This document shows, piece after piece, positions 45,052 to 58,000 of a stretch of 64,000 nt of DNA (its first letter is position 1; each line of letters begins with the position of its first letter). The translations under genes were made by a program, and so were the position numbers. Below the pieces are notes generated by a model. That model saw only the letters and a list, made by a program, of their open reading frames with translations. It did no database searches and was not told where the DNA came from. The stretch is from Akebia trifoliata (Eukaryota; Streptophyta; Magnoliopsida; Ranunculales; Lardizabalaceae), in assembly GCA_017979445.1 (NCBI GenBank), contig CM030718.1:21757021-21821020 (forward strand), read 5' to 3'.

Positions 45052-47136
45052 TTAGGCGTAATATTTCTTAACAGTGTCAGCATTGATCGGTTGCGGGAAG
45101 ACTTGTCCGTTCATTTCTGTGAGAATCAGAGCTCCTCCTGTCATTACCTTCTGTACGATGAATGGTCCCTCATAGTTCGGTCTGAACTTTCCTCTGACGT
45201 CTTCTTGGATTGGCAGAATCTTCTTTAAGACCAGGTCTCCTGGCTAGAAATCCCTAGGCTTAACTTTCTTGTTATAGGCGCGAGCTATTCGTCGTTGATA
45301 GATCTGTCCATGGCAAATGACTGCAAGGCGTTTCTCTTCAACCAGATTCAGCTGATCGAACCGAGCTTGAATCCATTCAGTTTCATCTAACTCTGCTTCT
45401 TTTAAGATTCGGAGGGAAGGAATCTCGACCTCTACGGGTAAGACTGCTTCCATGCCATACACCAATGAGTACGGAGTTGCCCCAGTTGAAGTTCAAATGA
45501 AGTCCGATAAGCGTGAAGGGCGAAAGGCAACATGTCGTGCCAGTCTTTGTACGTAACTGCCATCTTCTCGATTATTTTTTCTTGATGTTCTTGTTGGCTG
45601 CCTCGACTGCTCCATTCATCTTAGGTCTGTAGGGTACAGAGTTGTGATGGGTGATCTGGAAGTCTTCGCACATTTTGATCATATCTTTGTTCTTGAAGTT
45701 CTTAGCATTATCAGTTACCAATCCGCTTGGAAGTCCATACCGACAAATGATGTTGTTCTTGACAAACTTCATGACGTTGCTCTTGGTAACATTGACGTAT
45801 GATGCAGCTTCTTCTACCCATTTTGTGAAGTAATCGATAGCAACAAGGATGAAACGATGCCCATTTGCAGCTTTTGGCGAGATCTGCCCAATGACGTCCA
45901 TGCCCCAGAGTGAGAAGGGCCAAGGAGTAGTCATATTGTAGTTCTGAAGGTGGGGCATTGATCTTGTTGGCATATATTTGGCATAGATGGCATTTGCGGA
46001 CATGTTGATAGCAATCACTCTCCATTGTCGACCAATAGTATCCCATCCTCATGATCTTCTTAGCAAGCATATGACCATTCATGTGAGGTCCGCAGACTCC
46101 TCCATGTACAGTCTCAATTAGTCGTTTCGCTTCTGTTTCTGCCACACACCTAAGTAAGATCTCATGGTGCGACTTCTTGTACAGAATACCGTTGCTCAAG
46201 AAAAATTGTCCTGCTAGCTTCTGAATGGTCCTTATATCATTTGGGGTTTCGTCTGAGGGGAGTGTTCGATCTTCAAGATATGCCTTGATGTCAGAATACC
46301 ATGGCTTTTCTTCAGATTCTTCTACTTCAACGGGTAAGCAATAGGCTGGCTCATCTTGAATTCCAATCTCAATAGGGTCGATGATTAAGTCTTCCGAGAT
46401 GTTGATCATAGAGGCCAGTGTAGCTAGTGCATCTGCAAACTGATTCTTAGCTCTCGGCATGTACGTGAATGAAATCCTATCGAAGCGTGAGCTTAGTTCT
46501 TCCAGATATTCGTGGTAAGGGACCAGTCTTTGCTCTCGGGTCTTCCATTCTCCAGTCGTCTGATAGACTACTAAGCTTGAATCTCCGAAAACATCGATTT
46601 CATCTACCTCGAGATCCAGTGCTGCCTTCAACCCTGCTATGCATGCTTCGTATTCAGCCTCATTATTGGAACATTGAAATTTTAGTCTGATTGCGATTGG
46701 CACGTGGGATCCATCTGGCTTGATCAGAACTGCCCCTATTCCATTTCCTTTCCTTTCTGATTGGCTGCTCCGTCGAAGTACATTTTCCAGCCTGGTTCAT
46801 CATTATCGTCTTCAACCTCAGTGATTAGTATGGCTTCGTCAGGAAAGTTCGTCTTTAATGGCTCGTAGTCAGGCAACGGGTGCTCGGCTAGGTGGTCGGC
46901 GATTACTTGCTTGCCCTTTATGGCTTTTTGAGTGACATAGGTGATGTCAAACTCAGATAACAATAGTTGCCATTTTGCAGTGCGACCTGTTAATGCTGGT
47001 TTCTCGAAAAGATACTTCAGGGGGTCCATTCTAGCAATAAGCATAGTTGAGTAACTAAGCAGATAGTGGCGTAGTCGTTGAGATGCCCAGACTAATGCGC
47101 ATCAAGTCTTCTCAAGTGTTGAATATTTTGCTTCAT
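45052..47136 (-). pseudogene. Tat/Ogre-type gypsy pol remnant (RNase H, second RNase H, integrase)
   Basis: From right to left: the end of the RT-linked RNase H (EAKYSTLEKT then a TGA where Cys is expected, SQRLRHYLL, DPLKYLFEKPALTGR); an additional archaeal-type RNase H with acidic residues in YFDGAAN, NNEAEYEA, FGDSSLVV and FADALATLA; the integrase zinc finger (H..H, CHLCQIYA); the DDE core with D in GMDVIG, D in VTDNAKNF and E in GAVEAANKN; VYGMEAVLPVEVEIPSLR; and GDLVLKKILP...NYEGPF, ending KKYYA and stop at 45052-45054. The second RNase H marks the Tat lineage. At least two frame breaks (near 46720 and 45950) and one internal stop inactivate it. RT, protease and gag lie beyond the N gap. 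Confidence 0.9.
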
Positions 47137-47236
47137 NNNNNNNNNNNNNNNNNNNNNNNNNNNNNNNNNNNNNNNNNNNNNNNNNNNNNNNNNNNNNNNN
47201 NNNNNNNNNNNNNNNNNNNNNNNNNNNNNNNNNNNN
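47137..47236. other. Assembly gap of exactly 100 N
   Basis: One hundred N separate the gypsy pol from the beta-glucosidase intron. Such fixed lengths usually stand for unknown distance. The rest of the gypsy element, the far side of the split LTR and the first exons of the glucosidase are all missing here. Confidence 0.98.
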
Positions 47237-47274
47237 GACATATTCTCCATCAATTTGATTTTGAGACCTTGCAG

Positions 47275-50200
47275 ATGGTAATAAGGGGCCTATAAATGAA
47301 GAGGGTATCAAATTCTACAACCGTCTCATAGATGAATTGCTGTTAAAGGGTATAAGAACAAGTTTTTTCTTCTTATGACAGTAATTTTATATGCATTTTT
47401 TCTCATATTGTTTTCATTAATTAATTTTTTTAAATTTTTTTTCAGGAATAGAGCCCTTTGTGACATTGCTCCATTTTGACGTACCAGAAGCTTTACAACA
47501 AGAATATAAGGGCTTTGTGAGTAGCAATATCGTGTAAGTATCCCGTTTTCTTATTTATTTGACAAATGATTTTTTGACTGAAAAAGACTCACTTGGTCTT
47601 TTCAGGTCAGAATATCATGACTATTTACTTTTCTTAGAGCATTTATTTCAGGAATTTTTTTTTTTTTTTTAATTCAAAATTTGTGCTTTTCATTCCTTTT
47701 TCCGATTCTAGGGACGATTTCAAAAACTACTGCGAAATATGCTTCCAACACTTCGGAGATAGAGTCAAACATTGGACAACAATCAATGAGCCAGATGTAT
47801 TCTCGCAATTTGGATATTTCAGGCAATTTGTTGCACAGGATGATGTTATAGACGATGATCCCACAAAGAATCCTTACATCGTTGCTCATAACATCATAAT
47901 GGCTCATGCTACTGTTTATAGACTTTACGAAGAAAAATATAAGGTAATACATCAAATCTAGTAGAAGAAAAAAATTGCACTCACCATTTTGATTGAAATT
48001 AAAGATATTTATAGATAACTATAGATACAATCCCAAACTTGAGATTAACTCTAACCACAGTTGAATTACAATCACTAAACGCATCCAATGCTCATTTTAA
48101 GATGATGATCATGTATCTAAATTTTGACCTTATTACAATGCTTCTTTTCTTATATTCAAATAAAATCTTCTTCTCTATTTATTCAACTTTTCCATTCTTC
48201 CCTTGTCTTTAGAGTAACTTTAAAGATGTTGTAGTTGCATAAAGTGATATTAATAGGTATATCCTTGAAAATCATACACTGTATTTAATAGGGGTGCACA
48301 TTGGATTGGGTAAATCCAAGAACCAAACCAATCCGAAGGCTTTAGGATTGGATTGGTTTAGATTGAGCATGGTTTGGTTCAGGTACAGATTGTATATAAA
48401 AATATCCGATTGATTTGGTTCGGTTCCGGATTGTATATATATATGTTATAAAGAGGTAACTCATCAAAGTCTTCAATTCTATCTCCTCTATTTTTTTTCT
48501 AAAAAAACTCATAAAAAATATACACATATCTCTCTCTCAACTCTCAAATGAATCAACTCATTTATGAAAAAAAAAATTCAAAGAGTTTGATTCCTTATTT
48601 TTTTACGAGAACCTTTATGCCGTGTTTGTTAAATGAAATATACTATACGAACCTAGGCTTGAATTCATTAATCTACTATTTATGAATTAGTTTCCTCACT
48701 AATCCATCCAAAATACCAATTTTAAAATTGTAAATTTTGTTTTAGTCTCATTGAGCTTCCTCTAATTTTCAATTTATACACATTTTAGTCAGAATTTAAT
48801 CATAAAATCATTTTCATTTTAAAAATAAGCATTATTTATGATCTGATCCAAATGGTTCCTCTTTTGAAAGAAAAAAAATACTATGTGAATTGACTTTTCG
48901 AAGTGCTTTTGACTCTTGTGGGGAGTTATAAGCACTTTAAGGGTATTTAGATAAATAGCTTCTGGAGAGAACTACTTTACTATGGAGTCATTTTAGTACT
49001 TTTTCACGAAGTACCAATGGTGCTACTTTTTCAAACTACTCTTGCACAGAGTCACAAAATATCGTCAAAATAACATGATTGGGACAAGTATGCCCCTCAT
49101 AAAATTAGAAAATTACAAGCATACCCTTGACAAAGCAATTGAAAGAATATTATATTACCATCCATTGATGTGGTGATAGCCTTTTGGTGTAGCATTTGAG
49201 ACAAGTATGCCCCTCATAAGTTTTGAAAATTACAAACATGCCCTAAAAATGCAATTGCATTAATATTATATTACTATTCATTGATGTGGTGGTAGTTTTT
49301 TAGTGTAACATTTGGGACAAGTATGCCCCTCATAAATTTTAAGAATTACAAGTATACCCTTAAAAATGCAATTGAATAATATTATATTACTATCCATTGA
49401 TGTGGTGATAGCCTTTTAGCGTAGCATTTGGATTTGGATTTTTAACTCTTCCCATTGTTCACTCAATGATTTATCTATGAGGGTTCCAACCATGGTTGAA
49501 AGTTTATTCTTACAAGATTGATGTGAATAATTACACACAAATTTACTATGCATTGGTGTGGTGAAAGTTTTTTCATATTTTTAGTGGTTGTATATATTTG
49601 CTTACAATATCTTCCATTTGTTTATATTTATTGGGTGTTTATATAAATTTTTATAGAGAAAAATAGTATTTACTTTTATTTTTTTCGGAGCATAATTTGT
49701 TAAGTTATAATGTTAAAAATAGTAAATGATACTTATAAGGGCATTTTGATCATTTTAGCAGAATTCAGAATATTTTTCAGACACAAAACTCTATCAAAAG
49801 TATTTCTCACAGTACTTCTAAGAATTTGCATCCAAACACATAACAATTATCCATCTACTTTAGGCAGTACTTCAAAAAGTACTTTTGGGAGTAATTATGG
49901 TCTAAGTACTTCTGGCTCCTGAATCCACACGGGCTCCTAGTTTTTTCTATTTTGAAAGTATGAGAACCAAGAACCGATCCAAACCAATCCAAAATAAAGG
50001 TTGGTTTGGATTGGTTCGGTTCTATAGGGTAATTGGATTGGATTGGTTTGGTTCCAAATTTGTAAAACCGATCGTGTTTGGTTCAATTTCAATTTTGCCA
50101 AAATCTGAACCAATCCGAACCATGTGCACCCCTAGTATTTAATATGTTACGTGCCATTTGCAATAGTAAATTTCTTCTTTCTTTTTTTTTTTGTAAATGA

Positions 50201-51740
50201 TTTTTTTCCCCTACTAGTCTTTCTGTAACCAATTAATTTTCAGGCCACTCAAAATGGAAAAATTGGCGTGTCAGTGAGCCTTATATGGTTTGTGCCATTC
50301 TCCGACTCGTTCGACGATAAAGCAGCAGCAGAAAGAGGCCTTGCTTTCCATACGGGATTGTTAGTATCTGATCTCTAATCAAACTTCTAGCTGAATATTT
50401 TGGATTATCACATTTAATGCTTACTCTAATGTATATTTTTCTTAATAATAATGTCAAATCTAATTACTTTTGTAATCATAACAATGCTAATTAGGTTTCT
50501 GGAGCCATTTGTCAAGGGAGATTACCCATCTATTATTAAAGAATTCGCGAGGGGCAGACTTATACCATTCTCAGAAGCTGAGAAAAAAATAATTAAAGGA
50601 GCATTTGATTTTGTTGGTGCCAATTACTATACTTCGCAATATGCCAGAGCATTACCACCAACAGATCTAAAAGATGTACCTATTAGCTTTTCTAGGGACC
50701 AATGTTTGGAAGCAACAGGTGATTTTGACTAATTTGCCAACGTATATTTAAAATTTTTTCATTTTAAACATATAGATATATTCTTATATGTTTTTTTTTC
50801 TCTTTATCATGCGTGTGTTTATTTGTTTCTCTCAGATGCTAGGGCCGGAGTACCCCTTGGTGAGAATGTAAGATTTGTCATTGTGTCATAACATTTTAAA
50901 AGTTTCTTATTTCTTTACTAGAATAGCCTTCAGTATGAAATTTATTTTTAATAATTTGAGTAATTATTTTAATGTGTAGCTTGTGAACAAAATTTACATG
51001 GTACCGGAGGGGCTAAAAAAAGGACTGATATATTTGAAGGAAAACTACGACAACGACAGAAACAACCGTCTTCTGATTTACATCACTGAGAATGGTTGGT
51101 ATCATGTCGTACTCATACATGTATCATGATTCCTTGATGATCTGCATATAAACAGCTTGGATTAGAATTACCTTTATGTTTCTGACTAGAGAATTTTCAA
51201 TGCTAAATGCAGGTGTTGCTGATGATTCTGGATCAACATCAGTAACATTCGATAATTACCGAACTATTTTCATTATTCACCATCTCAAGGCAATTCTTGA
51301 AGCAATGAAGTAAGCCCTGGACCCTTAAATGAAATTCTTTTGTACCATCTGAGCCATTCAATTAGTAGACTGATTGATTAGTCAAGCATACAGAACGCAA
51401 CTGATCGAACATTTTAGACGGATGCATTAATGGATCAAGAACATAGAAATAATGAATTATTTTACAGATGTTGAAGATAGAATTATTAATCTAAGGTGTT
51501 TTTTTTATTTATTTAATTTTTTTGTTTTTTGGGTGTAACAGGGAGGGTGTGCAAGTGAAAGGGTACATCCATTGGTCTCCAATTGATGTTGTGGATACCC
51601 GGATGGGGCTTAACCATACAAATTATGATAATTGGGACAGAATCCCCAAAAATTCTGCCCATTGGTTCTCAAAGTTCTTGAAACCAACCCATCCCATTGT
51701 GAAACCCACGCCCTTAACAGCTGGGACTGTGCAGGTGTAA
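47275..51740 (+). CDS. Family 1 beta-glucosidase, last nine exons, divergent
   Basis: Exons 47275-47349, 47446-47533, 47712-47943, 50244-50359, 50495-50718, 50836-50867, 50980-51094, 51213-51309 and 51542-51740 join in one open frame of about 391 residues ending in TAA. All have GT-AG borders. GH1 landmarks: [45 protein letters not shown] (acid/base glutamate), [25 protein letters not shown] and IYITENG (nucleophile). Unusual: the cysteine loop after NEP is shortened to [15 protein letters not shown], and the C-terminal WSLLDNFEW..GYTVRFGL of the family has become [13 protein letters not shown], losing the Glu-Trp pair that binds the glycone. The usual short loop before the nucleophile is rewritten too. 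So hydrolysis is doubtful although the frame is intact. Roughly the first 110-120 residues are lost in the gap. Intron 3 of this set holds a 1.85-kb hAT element. Confidence 0.88.
48289..50134. mobile_element. 1.85-kb non-autonomous hAT element in a beta-glucosidase intron
   Basis: Ends TAGGGGTGCACA and TGTGCACCCCTA are perfect inverted repeats, flanked by a perfect 8-bp duplication GTATTTAA (48281-48288 and 50135-50142). Subterminal repeats of GGATTGG(TTTGG) and CCAATCC(GAA) are abundant at both ends. The inside has no transposase. It contains three 117-bp tandem units and segments with GAGCCCGTGTGG-like and AGTACTTCTGG motifs that hint at another element nested within. Confidence 0.93.
49060..49435 (+). 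repeat. 117-bp tandem repeat, three copies, inside the hAT element
   Basis: ACAAGTATGCCCCTCATAA recurs at 49084, 49201 and 49317, each followed by a similar AAAATTA(C)AA(G/A)CAT(A/G)CCCT, ATATTATATTAC and TTGATGTGGTG. Drift between copies is small. Confidence 0.85.
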
Positions 51741-52231
51741 ATCACTAGAGGCAGTTTGTTGTTCTTTGTTTGCTCCTGTACTTATTTAGAATAAAGCTGG
51801 TTTCAGTTATTAGCTAATATGGCACATATTTAAATTAGAAACTTCCCTTAAAATGCATTTTGGAGCATTGTTTAAAATCTCATCCGCAACTGAGAGGCAT
51901 GTTCACTTACAAGACGGTTTTAGATCGAGTGTCAAGCTCCACACTATCTCACGAGACAAAATCAGTTTAGACTAAACTTAAACTAGTAGATGTTAATCCG
52001 ACAATTATTTGATAACATAAAGGCTGTGGTGTCTTTTACGAATAAATGGGTTCAATGCTGGCTTGATTGCGGGCTCGATCATTGCTAATGGCCATTATTA
52101 GGCCTTAACGTAAAGGATATGATCTCTTTTAGGCTAGAAGGGAGCTTTTCACTTTTGATTCCGGGGCTCTTTGAATAAAAATTTGATTAGGCAAAGCCTA
52201 GTAGACTTGAAGCAATGATTTATGCATTTTT
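51741..52231. other. Downstream flank of the glucosidase gene
   Basis: Probably contains its 3' UTR (an AATAAA signal lies at 51790-51795). Nothing else is recognised before the LINE tail. Confidence 0.5.
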
Positions 52232-52505
52232 TTTTAAATCTTTTTTTTTTTTTTAATAAAATCGGTAAGTTGGGGTTGTAAGGACCCCACCCTTTTTATT
52301 AAGAAAACTAACGAGAGTACAAATAAATTTGGTCTTCTACTACAATTCTCACAAGTTCATGAGGTTTTAGCGACGCATCCTCAATTACAATAAATTCCCC
52401 AGAATGAGTACCAAGTCTCGCTAGATAATCTGCTTCTCTATTCGCCTTCCTCCACCAAAATTCAAAATTGCATCCTGTAACTATTGCCACTGGACTCATG
52501 CACTA
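52232..52505 (-). mobile_element. 3' end of an L1-type LINE (RNase H domain)
   Basis: The minus-strand frame 52499-52308 reads CNFEFWWRKANREADYLARLG then PHELVRIVVEDQ, the C-terminal RNase H end found in plant L1 ORF2. It is followed by a short 3' UTR and an A-run (poly-T at 52232-52256 on plus). The 5' part is missing, as is usual for LINE copies. Confidence 0.75.
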
Positions 52506-52603
52506 GATTGGACTCATGTTTTGGCCTAAGGATAGGGAATAACCCTATAAGTTTACAAGTCTAAATTGAGGTAAGTGGAGCTTATCTCCTTTAAGGGACT
52601 TCC

Positions 52604-53189
52604 TGTTGTAAAAATCTGATCATTCAATCATTCAACATGACTTTCATTGTCCCAATAGAAACTAATCGACACATATCTCACACATACATATTCATGTTAA
52701 ATCAAAATCAGGTATGGTTACTTACCTTGTGCCATCACAATTTAATCTTTGATTCCATGTGTTTGGAGGTGCGAACTTCAATCCACGTTCCTCATAGCCT
52801 TCGAAATCCTAATCGAATTTGATCCCCTTTATTGCTAGACTCACCTTCCCCTTCTCTCTATGTGGATCAGTTAAGTTAGTTATTGATGGATATCACTTCT
52901 CTTATTTTGTTGTTTCTCCACAAATCTTTATAAGTTCAACGCACTCAATATGGGTTAGCTGATCCCCTCTTATAGATGAAGGTTGAGGGCCTAGAATTAT
53001 TCTTTTAGTAGATTTCCTATCCATCAAGGTCTCTTACTAATCTTTAAAAAATATAGAACTCTAATTATATTGATTTCCAATAATATTGATATTCTATTAT
53101 TTTGTAGAATCTTTGTGTGATTTGGAAACAAAATCGTGGAGGTCAATATGACTAAGGTCAATAAGGCCACACGTTACATGGGTCTAACA
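52604..53189 (-). mobile_element. Complete copia LTR, same family as 38227-38777
   Basis: On the minus strand it starts TGTTAGACCCATGTAACG at 53189 and ends CAACA at 52604, 586 bp. AAATGGGACAA precedes the start like a polypurine tract, so it is probably a 3' LTR with internal sequence to its right. No duplication is visible. Confidence 0.75.
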
Positions 53190-55073
53190 TTGTCCCATTT
53201 GGCCCACTAGAACGATTGTACTAATAGTGAGTTTCAAAAATAATTTTGAAAAATGACTCAACTTTAAAATTCTATAATTGAAAACATTTTATACATGATC
53301 ATGACTTTTAAAATCATCAATATTCCCAATATGTAATTAGATTCCTTAATGTCATATTTCGATTAAATATTAATGTGAGTCATGACGGTTGTATGTCATA
53401 TACATCATACTTCCTTTCATGTATCATGCCATCAATACCTTATCTGATATAGCCTTAATCGTATCTTTTTTATTGGTCTTGTGGAACGCCAAGAAGAAGA
53501 GCGTCAAGCGAATGTTGAGGAAACCAACTCAATAAATCTTGGGTCCAAAGATGACCCAAAAATAGTCAAAATTGGATCTCTTCTAACCCTAACCTAGCAG
53601 ACCAAAATGATTCAATTCCTTTGATAATACCAAGATGTGTACTGAAAATCTGAGCACCAAATCAGAGAAAGAGAGGTACAATATGTGTTGATGACAAGTC
53701 ATTGACAGCAGTCCTAAAGTAGAAAAAATGATCTATTAATTGGATGATCATCATCATCAATAAAGTCTTTATTTAAAAAATTCGGTGAAAAATCCTGTTG
53801 CTTGATTCATTTCTATTTAAAGTTATGTTTTGTTGCTTTAACATCCACTATTTAAAAAACTCAATCCTCATCTTTTTGGTTCTTCATTAATTTTTTAATA
53901 ACTTTTTATTCTCACTTCTAATTGGGACTGTCATCGATTTTTTTGCACATACCAAATCATGTCAACTGATTTTCAATGTAATCGGTTGTTGTTTCACAAA
54001 TGTGTTTCATTTTGAATTTTCTCTTTTAATATTTTTACTCATTTATCCTAGCATCTTCTTTTTTGCTAGACTTTATCCATGAACATATTATTTGGAAATT
54101 AAGAATTTCACACAAAATTTTACACTGACCTCTTAGAACATCATATCTCACCTAAATCTCCCAGGTCTATGCAGCAACTTTGTTCTTTTTTTAACAAAGC
54201 ATCTGAAAACCATTAAATTTTGTTTTATGTGGAATTGGGTAATTCTCATTCAAGAGGGGTCGGTATTGCAGCAAATTGAATGCCTTGCATAAATCGAGTG
54301 ACAAACACTAATTGCTGTGTGCACCTTTTGTACCATAGTCATGACCTAGACATTGTGGTTTCTTCTCTCTTTGTAATTTCTTACTCAAAATTAATGAATC
54401 TCTCTCATATTATTCGTAGACATAGGTACTACTGAGCTACATTGAATCTTGCTGTCTATATTTGTTTGTATATTTTATTATTTTCATTATTTGATTTGGA
54501 ATTTGTCGCTTGCACGTATTATATATGTTTTGTCAAAATCATGCCATCACTTTCTAGGTTGGGTATGTGATTCAAGAAACCACGAAATTTTGGGGTCGAT
54601 CAACTTAGCAAACTTTGTGGACGTATAGAATTAATTCTTCACCGACATATATTATTGCATTAAATTCATTAATGTTTCTTTTGTGATTGTAAATTTAGGA
54701 GAAAATACTACCTCAATCATTTGAACTTCCCCATTATACCATTACTTACCTAGAAAATAGATATTTATTTGGACTTGGTTGAGGTTCATCCAAGAGAATA
54801 AATAAAGATATTTTAAAGATTTCTACTATTTCTACTATTTTAACTTTGGTTATTAGTTTTGTTGGTTTTTTATTTTTCTTCCTTGAGTTGGTTTGTATTA
54901 TTTGTAGATATAGTACAAATAAGGATTCTCATTTATGAGCTGAATTTTCAACATTTTTCTTATCCCATATACTACTAAGGATTCTCTTATTCGTTTCAAA
55001 TTAACATTCTTGTGATATGTTCTTTTGTGTGTGTGACTATGTGTTATTGGTTTAAAGCTGACGTCGTCGTAAA
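53190..55073. other. Degenerate sequence between the copia LTR and CACTA element
   Basis: The first few hundred bases may be copia internal remnant. The remainder should hold the 5' end and leader of the CACTA element, but no CACTACTAGAAA terminus is visible. No gene. Confidence 0.4.
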
Positions 55074-58000
55074 GTGGACATGCCAATAGATAAAAGTTGG
55101 ATTCAGTTGCCTAGAAGTACCCTTGAGTATGATGAAGTAGTTATTAAGTTATTAGATTTTGCATTTTCTCGTTCAAGGTTTGGTAACATGATTAAGTGCC
55201 CATGCGTTAGATGTCTCAATGTGATTTTAAAGGATCGAGATAACGTGCATGGTGACTTATTATGGTATGGGATGAATAAACATTACACTCGTTGGACGTA
55301 CCATGGAGAGAAATTTGAAGATAAAGATAATAATAATGAGTCTGAAGAGGGTGATGATATGCAAGGGATATTACATGATGCATTCGGAATCCCCAATTTT
55401 GATGATGAAGAGGTTAATGAGTCAAATGATGATGGTCCGGATCAGTCAAATGATGACACAAACAAGTTTTATAAAATGTTGAAGGATGTTGAGACTGAGT
55501 TATACCCGGATTGCACTAAATTTTCAAAACTATCTTTCGTTGTAAAGTTGTTACACCTGAAATGTCTTAACGGATGGAGTAATAAATCATTCGATATATT
55601 GCTTGAGTTGTTAAAAGATGCATTTCCTATTGGAGAAAAGTTGCCGAAGAATTACTATGAATCAAAGAAGATTTTGCGTGGACTTGGTTTACATTACAAT
55701 AAGATAGATGCGTGCCCGAATGATTGTATGTTATTCTGGAAAGAACATGAGAATGCAAATGAATGTGCAGTATGTGGTGAGTCTAGGTGAAAAATTGTTA
55801 AATGCCAATCAGTTGAAAACTCCTCTGATTCGTCTTCAAAGGAGAAGAAAATACATGCAAAGATTTTGCGTCATTTTTCGTTGATTCCTAGGTTGAAGAG
55901 GTTGTTTATGTCTTCAAAAACATCTGAACATATGAAATGACACGCCGAATGTCGTATAAAAGATGAGGTAATGAGGCATCCAACAGACTCTATGACGTGG
56001 GAAGCTTTAGATAATAAATACCCATCATTTGATTCTGAACCTCGAATGTTAGACTTGGATTAGTCACTGATGGCTTCACTCCTTTTAGTTACATGAGTAC
56101 TCCTCACAGTACATGGCCCGTTGTTTTGATTCCATACAACCATTAGTAGATGAATTGCATGAATTGTGGATAGAATGAGTTATAACATATGATGCTTCAA
56201 TAAAAAAAAAATTTCGAATGCATGCAGCGGTTTTATGGACTATCAGCGACTTTCCTACATATGCTAACTTGTCAAGATGAAGCACTAAAGGAAAACTTGC
56301 TTGTCCATCCTGCCACAAGGATACTTGTTCAATACGATTGCAAAAAAGAAATAAAGAATGTTACTTAGGACATCGTCGATTTTTACCACTTGATCATAAA
56401 TTTCGACATAATAAAATGTCCTTTAATAGCAGAAATGAGTTGGGAATTGTGCCAAAACCGTTGACAGGCGAGGATGTGTTCAATCAATTATGTGACTACG
56501 GGCAAATCATATTTGGTAAGGCAGATAAAGATAAGGATGGGAAGAAAAGAAAAAGGGATGATTGTAAATTACCGAAGAATTAAAAGAAAAAGAGCATTTT
56601 TTTCAATTTACCGTATTGGAAAGATCTTTTGTTGCGTCATAGTTTGGATGTTATGCACATTGAAAAGAATGTGTGTGAGAATGTGATTATAACATTATCG
56701 AACATCGAGGATTCTGTAGAAGACAATTTGAAAGCCCGTCTTGATTTACAATTAATGGGTATAAGAAAATAACTTCACTCGATATCGTATGGGGGAAAGT
56801 TGTTACTATCACCTGTATGTTACACAATGTCTTCAGTTGAGAAAAAAAAGTTTTGTGAATGCTTGAAGGATATAAAAAAGTACCAGATAGTTATTCGTCT
56901 AATTTCTCAAGGTGTGTTCAAGTCAAACAATGCAAGATATTATGGCTCAAGAGTCACGATTGTTATGTTCTAATCCAACAATTTATTCCACTTGCACTAA
57001 GAGGAATCTTGCCTAGGAATGTGTGTTTGGTTTTGATTGAGTTGTCCACATTCTTCAGATAATTATGTTGTAAGGTTCTAAGGATAGGAGAGTTAGAACA
57101 TCTTGAATCTTAGATTACGCTAATACTTTGTAAAATGGAGATGATATTTTCGTCGGCTTTTTTGATATTATGGTGCATTTGCCTATTTATTTAGTCGGTG
57201 AGGCCAAGTTGGCCGGACCAATGCAATATAGGTGGATGTATCTAATAGAAAGGTATTTGCACAGGCTAAAGTCATATATGCGTAATAAAAATCATCCAGA
57301 AGGTTCTATTGCTGAAGGGTATCTTTGTGAAGAATCGTTGATATTTTGCTCGAGATACTTGCATGGGATTGAAACGAGGTTCAATCGACCAATGCATAAT
57401 AATGATGTTGTTGATGATGGTTCAAGTGAAAAATTGTCAATTTTCAAAGAAAATGATCGTGTTATAGGAAATGCAATCTCACAAATGTTGGGACGGAGTG
57501 AGTGGGAACAAGCTCGTTTATACGTGCTAAACAACTGTAATGAAATTACTCCATTTGTTCGGTAAGATAAGTCATTTCAAATCATTTTTATTTATATTCA
57601 TAATTGATAGTAGTCTCTAATCAATGAAATAATTTATTGTACAGACAACACAAACAGATGATTAAAGACACTCATAATCACATGAGTGTTAGGGATGTGG
57701 AGCGAAAACATGTGAAGGAGTTCGCCGAATGGTTTAAACATCATGTATGTGATAAATATCATCAAAATTAACCCACTTAAATATAGTTTTAAATGTATTA
57801 ATTTCATTCTTTGATCTTAATAGGTTTCACAAATGCGATTAAATGATGAAGATGTAAATAAACAAATCTATTAGTTAACTCTCAGCCCTTCTCCTAATGT
57901 GATTTGTTTTAAGGGCTTCATTGTAAATGGCTTTAGATTTCACACCAAAAAACGAGATAGTCGGAGAAAAACTCAAAATAGTAGAGTATTTGTCTTTACA

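Noticed and set aside
45651..46690. Plus-strand ORFs opposite the gypsy pol
   Set aside because: They are antisense shadows of clear RNase H and integrase coding on the minus strand.
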